Shown: one piece after another, positions 47,312 through 56,059 of the stretch
Numbering within the stretch: position 1 is the stretch's first letter
Layout: each line of letters opens with the position of its first letter
Assembly (NCBI GenBank): GCA_028345055.1
Contig: JAOMCO010000003.1
Span: forward strand, 1 to 64,000
Direction: 5' to 3'
Length of the DNA: 64,000 bases
From: Candidatus Thioglobus sp.
GTDB taxonomy: Bacteria > Pseudomonadota > Gammaproteobacteria > PS1 > Pseudothioglobaceae
Position numbers and translations under genes: made by a program
Notes under the pieces: generated by a model
Database searches by the model: none
Told to the model about the DNA's origin: nothing
The model's input: only the letters and a program-made list of their open reading frames with translations

Positions 47312-48139
47312 CTATTTATCTTGCCACTTTGGCTGGCGCTTTTCAATAAAGGCATCAATGCCCTCTTTTGCATCTTGTTTTAGCATGTTATCAACCATTA
47401 CCTGGGATGTATATTCATAGGCCTCAGATAGAGGCATATCTTTCTGGCCATAAAAAGCCTTTTTACCTGTCTCTAAAACCATGCTTGATTTTGAGGCTAT
47501 TAAAGTAGCCATTTTTAGAGTTTTTTGAGTTAGAGCTTGACGCTCTTCAACACGATTAATAAGACCAATTCTTTTAGCTTTTTGGGCATCAATCATCTCG
47601 CCAGTTAGGAGCATTTCCATAGCCGCCTTGTTAGAGACATTTCTTGAAAGAGCAACCATCGGCGTTGAGCAGAATAGACCAATATTAACCCCTGGGGTTA
47701 CAAATCGAGCAGACTCACTAGCAATTGCGAGATCGCAGCATGCAACTAGTTGGCATCCAGCCGCCGCCGCAACACCAGAAACTTCTGCAATCACTGGTTT
47801 TGGATGGTTAACAATCTGCTGCATAAGAGCAGAGCAAGATGAAAAAACCTGCGAAAAGTATGACAGCCCACCATCATCATTTTTCCTTCCTTCAGACATT
47901 TGCTTCAGGTCATGTCCTGAGCAAAAAGCTGGTCCGTTAGCAGAAATTATGATTACTTTAGTGGCTGGATTTTTTTCAGCCTTGCTGAGTGCAGTAGCTA
48001 TAGAAGACATCATCTCTTCAGATAGAGCATTTCTTCTTTTAGAGTCATTGAGTGTTAACCGCAAGACTCCATTGTCAGTCATTAACTCAATTAAAATTGA
48101 TTCGCTAGAATTGCTTTTGTTGTTTCCATTGCTGCTCAT
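47312..48139 (-). CDS. Crotonase-fold (enoyl-CoA hydratase/isomerase-like) protein with atypical active site
   Basis: A 275-residue crotonase-superfamily protein. The oxyanion-hole region FCSGHDLKQM and the helix SGVAAAAGCQLVACCDLAIA are clear, so CoA-thioester binding is expected. The two usual catalytic glutamates of hydratases are absent: Q130 and G150 occupy the places of Glu144 and Glu164 of the rat enzyme. This variant resembles ECHDC3-like proteins, whose reaction is not settled. It lies 11 bp upstream of the acyl-CoA synthetase start and 40 bp from osmC, so they probably act on the same acyl-CoA. Confidence 0.85.
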   Translation of the reverse strand: MSSNGNNKSNSSESILIELMTDNGVLRLTLNDSKRRNALSEEMMSSIATALSKAEKNPATKVIIISANGPAFCSGHDLKQMSEGRKNDDGGLSYFSQVFSSCSALMQQIVNHPKPVIAEVSGVAAAAGCQLVACCDLAIASESARFVTPGVNIGLFCSTPMVALSRNVSNKAAMEMLLTGEMIDAQKAKRIGLINRVEERQALTQKTLKMATLIASKSSMVLETGKKAFYGQKDMPLSEAYEYTSQVMVDNMLKQDAKEGIDAFIEKRQPKWQDK

Positions 48140-48179
48140 AATATAAGCTCCATATTAGCAGAATCGTATTGCCAACTTA

Positions 48180-48632
48180 TTAAATGTTTATATTGACCTC
48201 TACTTCTGAGTCTAAAGTGTTGGCAATAAAACAGTATCGATGCGCCCTATCATGCATTTTATCTAATTCTTCACTGCTCACTTCAAAACCATTATCAAAT
48301 GAAACCACTGGATTTAAGTCTATACGATTAACTACCATTTGTTTTTTACTATTTTTCCCTAAGTGGCCTACAGCATGATCACTGTAGGACGATACGGGCC
48401 ATTTAGTTTTTGCTGCAAGAGCTAAAAATGTCATCATGTGGCAGCTACTTAAAGAGGAGGCAAGCGCTTGCTCTGGATTCGTGTTGCTATCTGAGCCACC
48501 CCAGTCTGGAGCAGTATCTGCTTTAACTGAATACTGTTCATTGTATTTAACCTCATGCTCGCTAGAAAATTTTCCAGGTAGTAGCTCAGCTTCTTTTCTA
48601 TTCCAGGTTAAGTCGACGGATAATTCAGACAT
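48180..48632 (-). CDS. OsmC-family protein
   Basis: OsmC/Ohr proteins are thiol-dependent peroxidases acting on organic hydroperoxides. The 150-residue product keeps the two redox cysteines: C64 in SSLSSCHMMTFLALAAK and C134 in AHRYCFIAN, on the usual helices. NPEQALASSLS is the family's dimer/active-site lead-in. It lies in a leftward gene group between a DmdA/GcvT-type enzyme and a crotonase, so it may detoxify or process a sulfur or peroxide intermediate. That is inference. Confidence 0.88.
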   Translation of the reverse strand: MSELSVDLTWNRKEAELLPGKFSSEHEVKYNEQYSVKADTAPDWGGSDSNTNPEQALASSLSSCHMMTFLALAAKTKWPVSSYSDHAVGHLGKNSKKQMVVNRIDLNPVVSFDNGFEVSSEELDKMHDRAHRYCFIANTLDSEVEVNINI

Positions 48633-48662
48633 AATTTTTCTCCAGAGCCATTAGCATTTTTT

Positions 48663-49802
48663 TTAAGATTTTGAAGCAATTTTTTTCTTAGGGTCATAGA
48701 ACGGTTTTTGCACTACCTTGGCGGGATAATTGCCCTCAGGTGTTTTAACTTCCCCAATTGTATCTATAGCCGAAAATTCAATATCCATAATAGCGAGTGC
48801 AATATTTTTGTCAAGTCGAGGTGTGTAGACAGCAGAAGTTACATACCCTACTTCTTTTGAATTAACAAGAATAGGCCAATAAGTTGTGTTTGGGTGTTGG
48901 AGTGGCGAGCATGAAATCTCAAGTCCAACTTGGCTTCTCTTAACACCATCAGATTGAATTCTTTTAAGCGCATCTTTACCTATAAAGTCTGCGTCCATTT
49001 CGAGATCAATAAGCCTTCCAAGTCCAAGCTCAAAGGGGTTTACAGTGCAGTCCATATCTGCTTGATAAGAAAGCATTCCGCCCTCTATTCTTCTAATGGT
49101 TGATGTGTGTCCAGGAACCAATCCCATTGGCTCTCCAATCTTCATGATATGATCCCATAACTCAGTACCTCGAGTGCCATCACGCAGGAAGATTTCATAG
49201 CCTAGTTCACTTGACCATCCTGTTCTAGAGACGATAAGTGGAATTCCATTAAGCTCAAACTCTTCAAACCAGTAATACTTAAGACCATCAATCCACTCTC
49301 CAAAGATTGCTCTTGCAATGTCACCTGATTTAGGGCCTTGAAGTTGAAGTGGTGAAACGTCTGGTTCGCACAAGTTAACATTGAGTTCAGAGTTGACTGC
49401 AACACCCTTAGCCCACATTAAAATATCGCTATCCGCCAAAGATAGCCAGAAATGATTTTCTGCAAGCCTTAATAAAACAGGGTCATTTAATACACCACCA
49501 TTTTCATCAGTAATTAGGACATATTTGCATTGGCCAATAGCACATTCAGAAAGATTTCTTGGAGTTAATAATTGGACAAATTGAGCAGCATCAGGGCCAG
49601 TTATTTCAACTTGACGCTCAACAGCAACGTCACAGAGAATTGCATCATTGACAAGGTTCCAAAAGTTTTGAACAGGGTCACCAAAATCTCTAGGGATATA
49701 CATATGGTTGTAGACAGAAAAGCCTTGAGCTCCCCAGCGCACAGTTGCATCAAAATAGGGAGACTTTCTTACCTGAGTTCCAAAACTGAATTCTTTTTTC
49801 AT
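48663..49802 (-). CDS. DmdA/GcvT-family tetrahydrofolate-dependent demethylase
   Basis: A 379-residue member of the aminomethyltransferase (GcvT) family. The features closest to DmdA, the dimethylsulfoniopropionate (DMSP) demethylase, are FSVYNHMYIPRDFG (28-41), CDVAVERQVEITGPDAA (57-72), ITDENGGVLNDPVLL (97-111) and LSLADSDILMWAKG. Each corresponds to segments I recall in marine DmdA sequences (VYNHM, DVAVERQVEI, DENGGIVNDPVVL, ISIADSDVLLWAKG). The C-terminal barrel (RIEGGMLSY, NPFELGLGRLIDLEMDADFIGKDAL, read in parts) is typical of GcvT. Transfer of a methyl group to tetrahydrofolate is expected. DMSP is the leading substrate candidate, but related paralogues use N-methyl compounds. Neighbours are M24 peptidase and hyuAB upstream, osmC downstream. 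Confidence 0.8.
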   Translation of the reverse strand: MKKEFSFGTQVRKSPYFDATVRWGAQGFSVYNHMYIPRDFGDPVQNFWNLVNDAILCDVAVERQVEITGPDAAQFVQLLTPRNLSECAIGQCKYVLITDENGGVLNDPVLLRLAENHFWLSLADSDILMWAKGVAVNSELNVNLCEPDVSPLQLQGPKSGDIARAIFGEWIDGLKYYWFEEFELNGIPLIVSRTGWSSELGYEIFLRDGTRGTELWDHIMKIGEPMGLVPGHTSTIRRIEGGMLSYQADMDCTVNPFELGLGRLIDLEMDADFIGKDALKRIQSDGVKRSQVGLEISCSPLQHPNTTYWPILVNSKEVGYVTSAVYTPRLDKNIALAIMDIEFSAIDTIGEVKTPEGNYPAKVVQKPFYDPKKKIASKS

Positions 49803-49883
49803 GGCTAGTAATAGGTGATTAACAGAATTCGCAGATAATACACATTTTTCAATATGTTGCAGGTGTTTTTTTGGCGCTTTTAG

Positions 49884-50969
49884 TTACTCGATGAAGTTCG
49901 TTTTTCGGGTTAGCTCTGAGAGAATTTCAGGACCATCAGATCTAAGAATTACAATTTCCTCAAGCCTAACTCCAAATCTTCCTTGGAGATAAATTCCTGG
50001 CTCAATTGAAAATACCATTCCCTCATCCAAAACGACCTCAGAAGTTGCTGTGATATATGGGGGCTCATGAATATCGATTCCAAGGCCATGGCCAGTTCGA
50101 TGTACAAAAAATTCACCATAGCCGGCTTCAGTAATAACACCTCTTGCGGCTGCGTCAACCTCTTTGGCCATAACTCCGGGCTTTGCTGCTGCCATAGCAG
50201 CCTGAACAGCCCTCTCAACAACAGCATGAACCTCATGATAGCCTTCTGGCGGTTTTCCAAGCACTGACATTCTTGTCATGTCACTCGGAAAAGTTCCTTT
50301 TCTCCCGCCAATATCAATTAATACTACGTCACCATTTTCTACTTTGCGATTTCCAGTGTGATGGTGTGGAAAAGCACCATTAGGTCCTGAGCCTACAATA
50401 CAAAACTGAGGTTTAGCTCCTTCAGATATAAAGTGTTTATTGATTGCTTCCCCAATCTCGAGTTCTGTAGCTCCTTCCTTGATTGCTTTAAAACCGGCCT
50501 GCATGGCCCTGTCATCAATCAATGCATTTTCTTTAAGATTTATGAATTCATTATTATCTTTCCTCATTCTAAGTGCGCCAACTGTAGAGGCAGTAAATTC
50601 ATAAGATGGATTAGATAAAGATTCAAGGAGAATCAAAGCAAAATGTGAGCGCATGGCTTCATCAATTGCAATGTGTTTGGCAGCAGAAGAGCCAGTGAAT
50701 TCTAGTGCTTCATTTAAAGCTTTATCTGGACCATTTTCGTCATTCCAGCAGCGCATTGGAATATCAGTTTTCGCTCTTATGCCTTCTTCATTTACAGAAG
50801 GCATAAGAAAGGCTTCTTTCTCTTTTCCAATTAAAAGCATACAAGGCCTTTCATCAGGATAAGGATTAAAGCCTAAGAGCCAGTTCATATGAGTACCAGG
50901 GCCTAGAGCAACAAGGTCAACATTGTTATCTCTCATCCGAGTGCGTACAGAATTAATTTTATTTTGCAT
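49884..50969 (-). CDS. M24-family metallopeptidase (Xaa-Pro peptidase-like)
   Basis: A 361-residue pita-bread-fold protein. The N-terminal creatinase/prolidase domain (about 1-130) is followed by the catalytic domain with all five metal ligands: D219, D230, H294, E323 and E337 (LIDIGGRKGTFPSD, GHGLGIDIHE, SIEPGIY, RLEE). PHHH at 201-204 is also kept. This fits a dinuclear-metal aminopeptidase or prolidase. The family also includes creatinase (metal-free) and the DMSP lyase DddP. Intact ligands argue against creatinase, and DddP is longer (about 440 residues). It sits 13 bp after hyuB and 81 bp before the DmdA/GcvT gene, so its substrate is probably produced by HyuAB. Confidence 0.88.
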   Translation of the reverse strand: MQNKINSVRTRMRDNNVDLVALGPGTHMNWLLGFNPYPDERPCMLLIGKEKEAFLMPSVNEEGIRAKTDIPMRCWNDENGPDKALNEALEFTGSSAAKHIAIDEAMRSHFALILLESLSNPSYEFTASTVGALRMRKDNNEFINLKENALIDDRAMQAGFKAIKEGATELEIGEAINKHFISEGAKPQFCIVGSGPNGAFPHHHTGNRKVENGDVVLIDIGGRKGTFPSDMTRMSVLGKPPEGYHEVHAVVERAVQAAMAAAKPGVMAKEVDAAARGVITEAGYGEFFVHRTGHGLGIDIHEPPYITATSEVVLDEGMVFSIEPGIYLQGRFGVRLEEIVILRSDGPEILSELTRKTNFIE

Positions 50970-50982
50970 AGGCTTTTTCTAT

Positions 50983-52653
50983 TTATGCATCCATCATTCC
51001 ATAAACTTCCCTAGCTACTTCTGGAGTAATAAGCTCATTTTTAAGGTCTTCTTTTATCAGTTCTTGGCTTCGAGACTTAGGATCACCTAGGCCACCACCA
51101 TTTCCTGTAACAACTCTAATAACATCATTCTTGCTTAAAGTTAAACCCGATACAAATGCAAATCTTTCACTCTTACCTTTCAGAGGTAGGTATTCAACGT
51201 AATTTGATGAGCCTTCATTGCCACCATCAAGAGACCATGCTGGAAATTTTGATCTTGTATATCCAGCAGTAAGATATCCATCTTCAGCACGAATACGGTA
51301 ATCCATAACAATGCCTCTTCCTCCAGAATATTTGCCTTCACCCCCTGGCTCTGTATTTAGAGACATTTGATCAACCCATAGACCATTTCTAGCTTCATTT
51401 ATTTCTGCAGGACAATTGTAGGTTTCACCGTGGAAGCCACAGAACATTGCATTATTTCCATCAGCTCCATTTCGACCACCCCAGCCTCCAACTTGCGCTT
51501 CAACAATAGTGTATTGACGCCCAGTATCAGGATGAGTGCCACCAATAAAGGTTCCACATACTGAGGCAAAATGACCCGCAGATAATCTTTCAGGCATAAA
51601 CTTAGCTAAGCACCTCCACATTAAGTCATAAACTCTCAGCTCAACTTCATAATAGAATCCAAGTGGTGCGGGTTCTTGAGCGTCAAATACAGTTCCAGGC
51701 TCCGTAATAAGTTCTATAGGACGAAAAGAGCCACCATTGCAAGGAGAATATGGGTCGGTCATAGATTTAAAAATCATCTGCGCAGCAATCATTACTCCAT
51801 CTTTTGTGGAATTGACTGGAGATGATAGCTGTTTTGGATTATCTCTTAGGTCAACAGTAAAAAGGTCATCACTAATGGTAATTTTGACATTATAAAAGCT
51901 ACCATCATCTTGCTCTTCAGATAACTCAAATACTCCATTGGTAAGCTTTGACAGTTCTCTTCGAGACGCTTTCTCGCCAAAATCCATAAACTCTATCATA
52001 GCTCTTTCAAAGACATCAGCGCCATATTTTTTAGCTAGCTCTTGAAGTCTTTTTGCTCCAATCCTTACTGCAGCTATTTGTGCCCAAACGTCTCCATATA
52101 TTGTGTCGGGCATTCTTGAGTTCACTATTAAAATATCCATAACAGATTGGATGGTTTCACCTTGGCTTATGACCTTAACAGCAGGAAGCCTAATTCCTTC
52201 TTGAAATATTTCAGTAGCATCTCCAGTTAGTGACCCAGGAGCCATACCACCTACATCAGAATTATGAGCAATATCTGCAGTCCAAGCGATCAGCTTTCCA
52301 TTGGAGAAGACAGGCATTGCAAGTACGATATCATTCAAATGAGTAACACCTCCATAATAGGGGTCATTGGTCATAAAGACGTCACCCTCTTGAATATCGC
52401 CAGGCTTATTGTATTTTTGCAATATCACTTTTACTGCCTTGTCTAGCACTCCAATAAAAGCTGGAATTCCTGCACCAGAAGCTGCAATTTCACCCTCGGC
52501 ATCCATTATTCCGGTGCCCATATCTAAAACTTCATAGATTATTGAGCTCATGGCTGTTTTTCTAATAGAGGCAAACATCTCATCTGCTGTTGCTTGAAGA
52601 GAGCTCTGAATTATTTCGAGAGTTATTGGGTCATATTCTATATTTTTTTTCAT
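50983..52653 (-). CDS. Hydantoinase/oxoprolinase subunit B (HyuB family)
   Basis: A 556-residue protein of the HyuB family, which pairs with HyuA to hydrolyse hydantoins, 5-oxoproline, N-methylhydantoin or similar cyclic amides with ATP. Family blocks include DPITLEIIQSSLQATADEM at the N terminus, MTNDPYYGGVTHLNDI, WTADIAHNSDVGGMAPGS, and the glycine-rich GGWGGRNGADGNNA and VTGNGGGLGDP near the end. Start has an AAGGAGAAC site. It lies 34 bp downstream of hyuA. The substrate cannot be told from sequence. Confidence 0.93.
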   Translation of the reverse strand: MKKNIEYDPITLEIIQSSLQATADEMFASIRKTAMSSIIYEVLDMGTGIMDAEGEIAASGAGIPAFIGVLDKAVKVILQKYNKPGDIQEGDVFMTNDPYYGGVTHLNDIVLAMPVFSNGKLIAWTADIAHNSDVGGMAPGSLTGDATEIFQEGIRLPAVKVISQGETIQSVMDILIVNSRMPDTIYGDVWAQIAAVRIGAKRLQELAKKYGADVFERAMIEFMDFGEKASRRELSKLTNGVFELSEEQDDGSFYNVKITISDDLFTVDLRDNPKQLSSPVNSTKDGVMIAAQMIFKSMTDPYSPCNGGSFRPIELITEPGTVFDAQEPAPLGFYYEVELRVYDLMWRCLAKFMPERLSAGHFASVCGTFIGGTHPDTGRQYTIVEAQVGGWGGRNGADGNNAMFCGFHGETYNCPAEINEARNGLWVDQMSLNTEPGGEGKYSGGRGIVMDYRIRAEDGYLTAGYTRSKFPAWSLDGGNEGSSNYVEYLPLKGKSERFAFVSGLTLSKNDVIRVVTGNGGGLGDPKSRSQELIKEDLKNELITPEVAREVYGMMDA

Positions 52654-52687
52654 TTGTTCTCCTTGGAGTAGCTATTCGCTACTATAA

Positions 52688-54757
52688 CTATAATTCAATA
52701 TGTATATTTGAATAGCCATCAATATACACTTTATTTTCTGGATGGACAACTGTAGTTGAGCCAGAGTCTTCAATTATTGCAGGACCAATAAATTCCATTC
52801 CTGGTTTAAGTTTTTCTCCGTCATAGAGGGTCGCATTGTGAGAACCTTCAAGGGCATAATCAACCTCCCTCTCACCTTTTCTGGCCTCTTCTTCAGTAGC
52901 ACCACTGCTTGGCATTTCTTTCATTTCAAGTTTGCCCACTTCAGAAGTAGCAACAACATGAATTCCAACAAGCTCAACTGGCATATCAAGTCGATACGTA
53001 TATTCATGCTCATAAGTTTCATGAAATACTCTCCCTATTTCAACTATTTGTTGATCTGTTATCGATCCACTAGAGAGTGGAACCTCTGTTGTGTGCTCCT
53101 GATTCTTATATCTAAAGTTACCATAACGCATGAATTTAATATTTGTCTCTTTTATGCCTTCCAACTTAAATTGAGATATTGCTTGAGACTCAACTTCAGA
53201 AAAGGCTGATTCAATATCAGTTCCGGCGCCTTCAACAAGATCTGCAAGATGCGTAATGAAATAATCACGTCTTAAGTCAGACATCATCATTCCCCATGCT
53301 GAAAATACAGAGGCAGCCGCTGGTATCACAACCTTCTTAACTCCAAGTTCCTGTGCCAAAGCTACTGCATGCATTCCACCTCCACCTCCAAATGCAACTA
53401 ATACAAAATCACGAGGATCAAAACCTCTGTTAAGCGATACTAACTTCAAAGCATTAATCATATTATTATTCGCAATTCGTATAATGCCTCTTGCAGCCTC
53501 AGTAGGAGAAATTCCTAATCCCTTGCCAACCTTTTCTAGAGAAGATTTGGCAGATTTCATATCTGCCTTAATAGAGCCTCCACAAAAGTAATCTTTATTT
53601 ATGCGGCCTAGCTCTATGTTAGCGTCTGTAGTTGTTGCTTCCTCTCCACCTTTGCCATATGACGCTGGACCAGGAATTGCGCCAGCTGATTGAGGGCCTA
53701 CATGAAGCTTATCAAATTCATCAACCCATGCTATAGATCCACCACCATTTCCAATCTCAACTAGATCAACGACAGGAACCATTATTGGATATCCAGCACT
53801 TTTTTCATCTCTCTCTATCCAGTAATTTGTCATGATTTTGACTTTACCATTCTCAATCAGAGAGCATTTAGCTGTTGTTCCACCTATATCTAGAGCAATT
53901 ACATTTGGTTCATTAATTAATTTTCCAAGCTCTGCAGCGCCCCAAAATCCAGATGCTGGACCAGACTCTACCATTGTTATTGGAATTCGAGAGACTGACT
54001 CTAAGGAGTCCACTCCACAATTAGATTGCATAATATAGGGACTACCTTTAAAACCTTTTTCACTTAATCCAGATGCAAGTTGCCTTAAATATTTTTCTGC
54101 TGCCGGTTGAACATAAGCTGATAGAACTGCTGTGCTCGTCCTTTCATACTCTCTCCATTCTCTAGTAATTTGATGAGAGGCAACTACTGAAACTTCAGGC
54201 CACAACTGTTTTATCTCTTTCATAACAATCTCTTCATGAGCAAAATTTGCATAGCTATGTAGAAAACAAATAGCAACTGCTTCAACTCCTTCTGATTTGA
54301 AGTCATCCAAAATATTTGGCAATGGAGACATATCTAGAGGTTCACTTTCTTCACCTTGGTAGCTCATTCTTCCTGATAGTTCACGTCGAAGATATCGAGG
54401 AACAAATGGGACGGGTTTTTGATAATGCAGATTAAAGAAGTCGGGACGATTGCCACGAGCTATTTCGAGACTATCACGAAATCCTTTGGTTGTAATTAAT
54501 CCAACTTTTACCCCTTTCCTTTCAGTGAGTGAGTTGATAATAACAGTTGTTCCATGTGCTAGAAAGTCTATCTCAGAGGGGTTTACATTCCCTTTTTCGA
54601 GAACGTTAAGAACTCCTGTTTCAAAATCTGGTGGAGTTGTATCAGACTTTGCAGTAATAACTGAGTGTTGGCCACTCTTAATATTGGTTTCAAAGCAAAC
54701 TAGGTCAGTAAATGTTCCACCAACATCTGTTGCAACACGTATTGTTGATTTTTTCAT
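52688..54757 (-). CDS. Hydantoinase/oxoprolinase subunit A (HyuA family)
   Basis: A roughly 689-residue ATP-dependent cyclic-amidase subunit. It begins with the actin-like phosphate loop VATDVGGTFTDLVCFE, followed by FLAHGTTVIINSLTERKG. A second nucleotide loop is VIALDIGGTTAKCSL, and FGGGGGMHAVALAQELG comes before the C-terminal domain. I prefer the second ATG (giving MKKSTIRV), because the AAGAGA site is correctly spaced from it; a first ATG lies 6 bp upstream. It is the third gene of the leftward run starting at the XRE-cupin regulator, and a shorter paralogue lies at 60614-62158. Confidence 0.93.
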   Translation of the reverse strand: MKKSTIRVATDVGGTFTDLVCFETNIKSGQHSVITAKSDTTPPDFETGVLNVLEKGNVNPSEIDFLAHGTTVIINSLTERKGVKVGLITTKGFRDSLEIARGNRPDFFNLHYQKPVPFVPRYLRRELSGRMSYQGEESEPLDMSPLPNILDDFKSEGVEAVAICFLHSYANFAHEEIVMKEIKQLWPEVSVVASHQITREWREYERTSTAVLSAYVQPAAEKYLRQLASGLSEKGFKGSPYIMQSNCGVDSLESVSRIPITMVESGPASGFWGAAELGKLINEPNVIALDIGGTTAKCSLIENGKVKIMTNYWIERDEKSAGYPIMVPVVDLVEIGNGGGSIAWVDEFDKLHVGPQSAGAIPGPASYGKGGEEATTTDANIELGRINKDYFCGGSIKADMKSAKSSLEKVGKGLGISPTEAARGIIRIANNNMINALKLVSLNRGFDPRDFVLVAFGGGGGMHAVALAQELGVKKVVIPAAASVFSAWGMMMSDLRRDYFITHLADLVEGAGTDIESAFSEVESQAISQFKLEGIKETNIKFMRYGNFRYKNQEHTTEVPLSSGSITDQQIVEIGRVFHETYEHEYTYRLDMPVELVGIHVVATSEVGKLEMKEMPSSGATEEEARKGEREVDYALEGSHNATLYDGEKLKPGMEFIGPAIIEDSGSTTVVHPENKVYIDGYSNIHIEL

Positions 54758-54767
54758 ATCCATTCTC

Positions 54768-55256
54768 TTATGTTTTTTTTATTAGGTTAAGTAAAAAGCA
54801 TGAAATAGCTGGAAGCTTGATTTTTTCAAGCTCATTAATTTTTTCTAAGGTAAAGTAATTTTCTTTATCAAGACAGTTAACTGTTCCCAATAATTGTCCA
54901 TCTACAATAATGGGTAAGTTGCACACAGACTGACAACCTAAGCTTTGTATTAATTTGAAGTCTGAAAATACCTTAGCTATATCATCAATATTATTAGCAA
55001 CAAAAGACTTATGGCCATCCAAAACAGTTTCGGTCCAAGATGATTTTTCAATTGGTTTAATACCAGAGACTGGGTATTCAATTGGCATATTTGAATATAC
55101 TCTTTGAGCCACTGCATTTGGAATGTCAAATGTAGTGAGTGTAAAAAGCTTTATTCCTACTGTCTTGTTAACAAATTCATAGAATTTGTCAAATGCATCT
55201 TGGGGATGATTATTTTTTTTCGATAAAGAGTCTAATAATTCAGAATATGCAGTCAT
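54768..55256 (-). CDS. Stand-alone GAF-domain protein
   Basis: A 162-residue protein consisting of little more than one GAF domain: FTLTTFDIPNAVAQRVYSN, then PIEKSSWTETVLDGHKSFVA and CQSVCNLPIIVDGQLLGTVNCLDKENYFTLE (read in parts). GAF domains bind small ligands or nucleotides. There is no output domain. Single-GAF genes of this kind occur beside hydantoinase-type clusters. It could sense the substrate or partner the adjacent XRE-cupin regulator, 13 bp upstream. Function is inferred from context only. Confidence 0.8.
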   Translation of the reverse strand: MTAYSELLDSLSKKNNHPQDAFDKFYEFVNKTVGIKLFTLTTFDIPNAVAQRVYSNMPIEYPVSGIKPIEKSSWTETVLDGHKSFVANNIDDIAKVFSDFKLIQSLGCQSVCNLPIIVDGQLLGTVNCLDKENYFTLEKINELEKIKLPAISCFLLNLIKKT

Positions 55257-55269
55257 TTATAATCCTGTA

Positions 55270-55953
55270 CTAATTTTCCTTCATGTGAAAGTTCAGATCC
55301 ATACTGTGATCTTTAGAAAAAATTAGATTTCCACGACAATCAAAAATTCCAGGAATCTCCTTGTTAATCTCATTGTCTCCAAAAACATTCATTGTGCAAA
55401 CATGCAAAAGAGTAGTTACTTTGTCAGTATGATTCCACGCTGAATGACTTTTTGATGAGTCAAAATGAAGAGAGTCGCCTGTTTCAAGAATATTGACCTT
55501 ACCATCAATATAAATAGTAATAGCTCCTTCTAGTATGTAAAAAAATTCTTCACCTTCATGACTTATAGACTCTGTTCTATGACCAGGCAATTCATGAATG
55601 ATTACACTATTAAGAGTATGTCCAGGAAAGGAGTCAGATAGACGCTCATATTGAAGTCCATTTTTATTAATCGTATAGACATCGCGCTCTTGATGTCTTG
55701 TTATCGATGATTTACTTTTGGGCTGGCTAAGAAAATTAGAAACATCAGACTTGAGAAAATTTGCAATAGCAGTCAATGAGGTCAGTGATGGTGAGGTTAA
55801 CCCTCGTTCAACTTGAGAAATAAATCCTATTGAGAGCCCTGATGAAGTAGCTACCTCTTTCATCGATAGTTTAAGTTCCTTTCGTCTAAGTCTTAGTCTT
55901 TCTCCTAAAGAATTTTCTGGATCTTCTTGAATTATTGCAGAGTTTTTTTTCAT
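55270..55953 (-). CDS. XRE-family transcriptional regulator with cupin sensor domain
   Basis: A 227-residue regulator with an N-terminal helix-turn-helix (about 18-70, LRLRRKELKLSMKEVATSSGLSIGFISQVERG, read in parts) and a C-terminal cupin. In the cupin, the motif HEGEEFFYILEG with GDSLHFDSSKSHSAWNH supplies the usual metal- or ligand-binding residues. Such PuuR/SutR-type proteins bind the catabolic substrate and control the neighbouring operon. It is divergent from the ABC importer operon. Repeated palindromic sites in the shared 195-bp gap (55974-56059) are its likely operators. Confidence 0.93.
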   Translation of the reverse strand: MKKNSAIIQEDPENSLGERLRLRRKELKLSMKEVATSSGLSIGFISQVERGLTSPSLTSLTAIANFLKSDVSNFLSQPKSKSSITRHQERDVYTINKNGLQYERLSDSFPGHTLNSVIIHELPGHRTESISHEGEEFFYILEGAITIYIDGKVNILETGDSLHFDSSKSHSAWNHTDKVTTLLHVCTMNVFGDNEINKEIPGIFDCRGNLIFSKDHSMDLNFHMKEN

Positions 55954-55973
55954 ATGAGGCTGAGCGTAAAAAT

Positions 55974-55988
55974 TTTAGTATAGGTAAA
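55974..55988. promoter_or_regulatory. Operator-like site 1 (imperfect palindrome)
   Basis: TTTAGT-ATA-GGTAAA is an imperfect inverted repeat whose left arm and downstream AATATATTA match site 2 at 56045. It lies 21 bp upstream of the regulator's start codon, where a bound repressor would block regulator transcription. The binding factor is inferred to be the XRE-cupin protein. Confidence 0.5.
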
Positions 55989-56044
55989 ATATATTAACAT
56001 ATTTTTTATTTAAATTAATCTATATGACTAAAAAAATATCAAAA

Positions 56045-56059
56045 TTTAGTATAACTAAA
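56045..56059. promoter_or_regulatory. Operator-like site 2 (perfect palindrome)
   Basis: TTTAGT-ATA-ACTAAA is a perfect 6-bp inverted repeat with a 3-bp spacer. It is followed by AATATATTA, as is site 1, so the two sites form a direct repeat of about 25 bp, 71 bp apart. A half site ACTAAA occurs between them at 56027-56032. It sits just upstream of a possible promoter (TTAGTC 56065, TAATAT 56089) for the importer operon. Confidence 0.55.

Noticed and set aside
49884-50969. DMSP lyase DddP
   Set aside because: The family fold and the DmdA-type neighbour are suggestive, but the protein is about 80 residues shorter than DddP and has a full prolidase-type ligand set.
49884-50969. Creatinase
   Set aside because: Creatinase has lost the metal ligands of the M24 fold; all five are present here.
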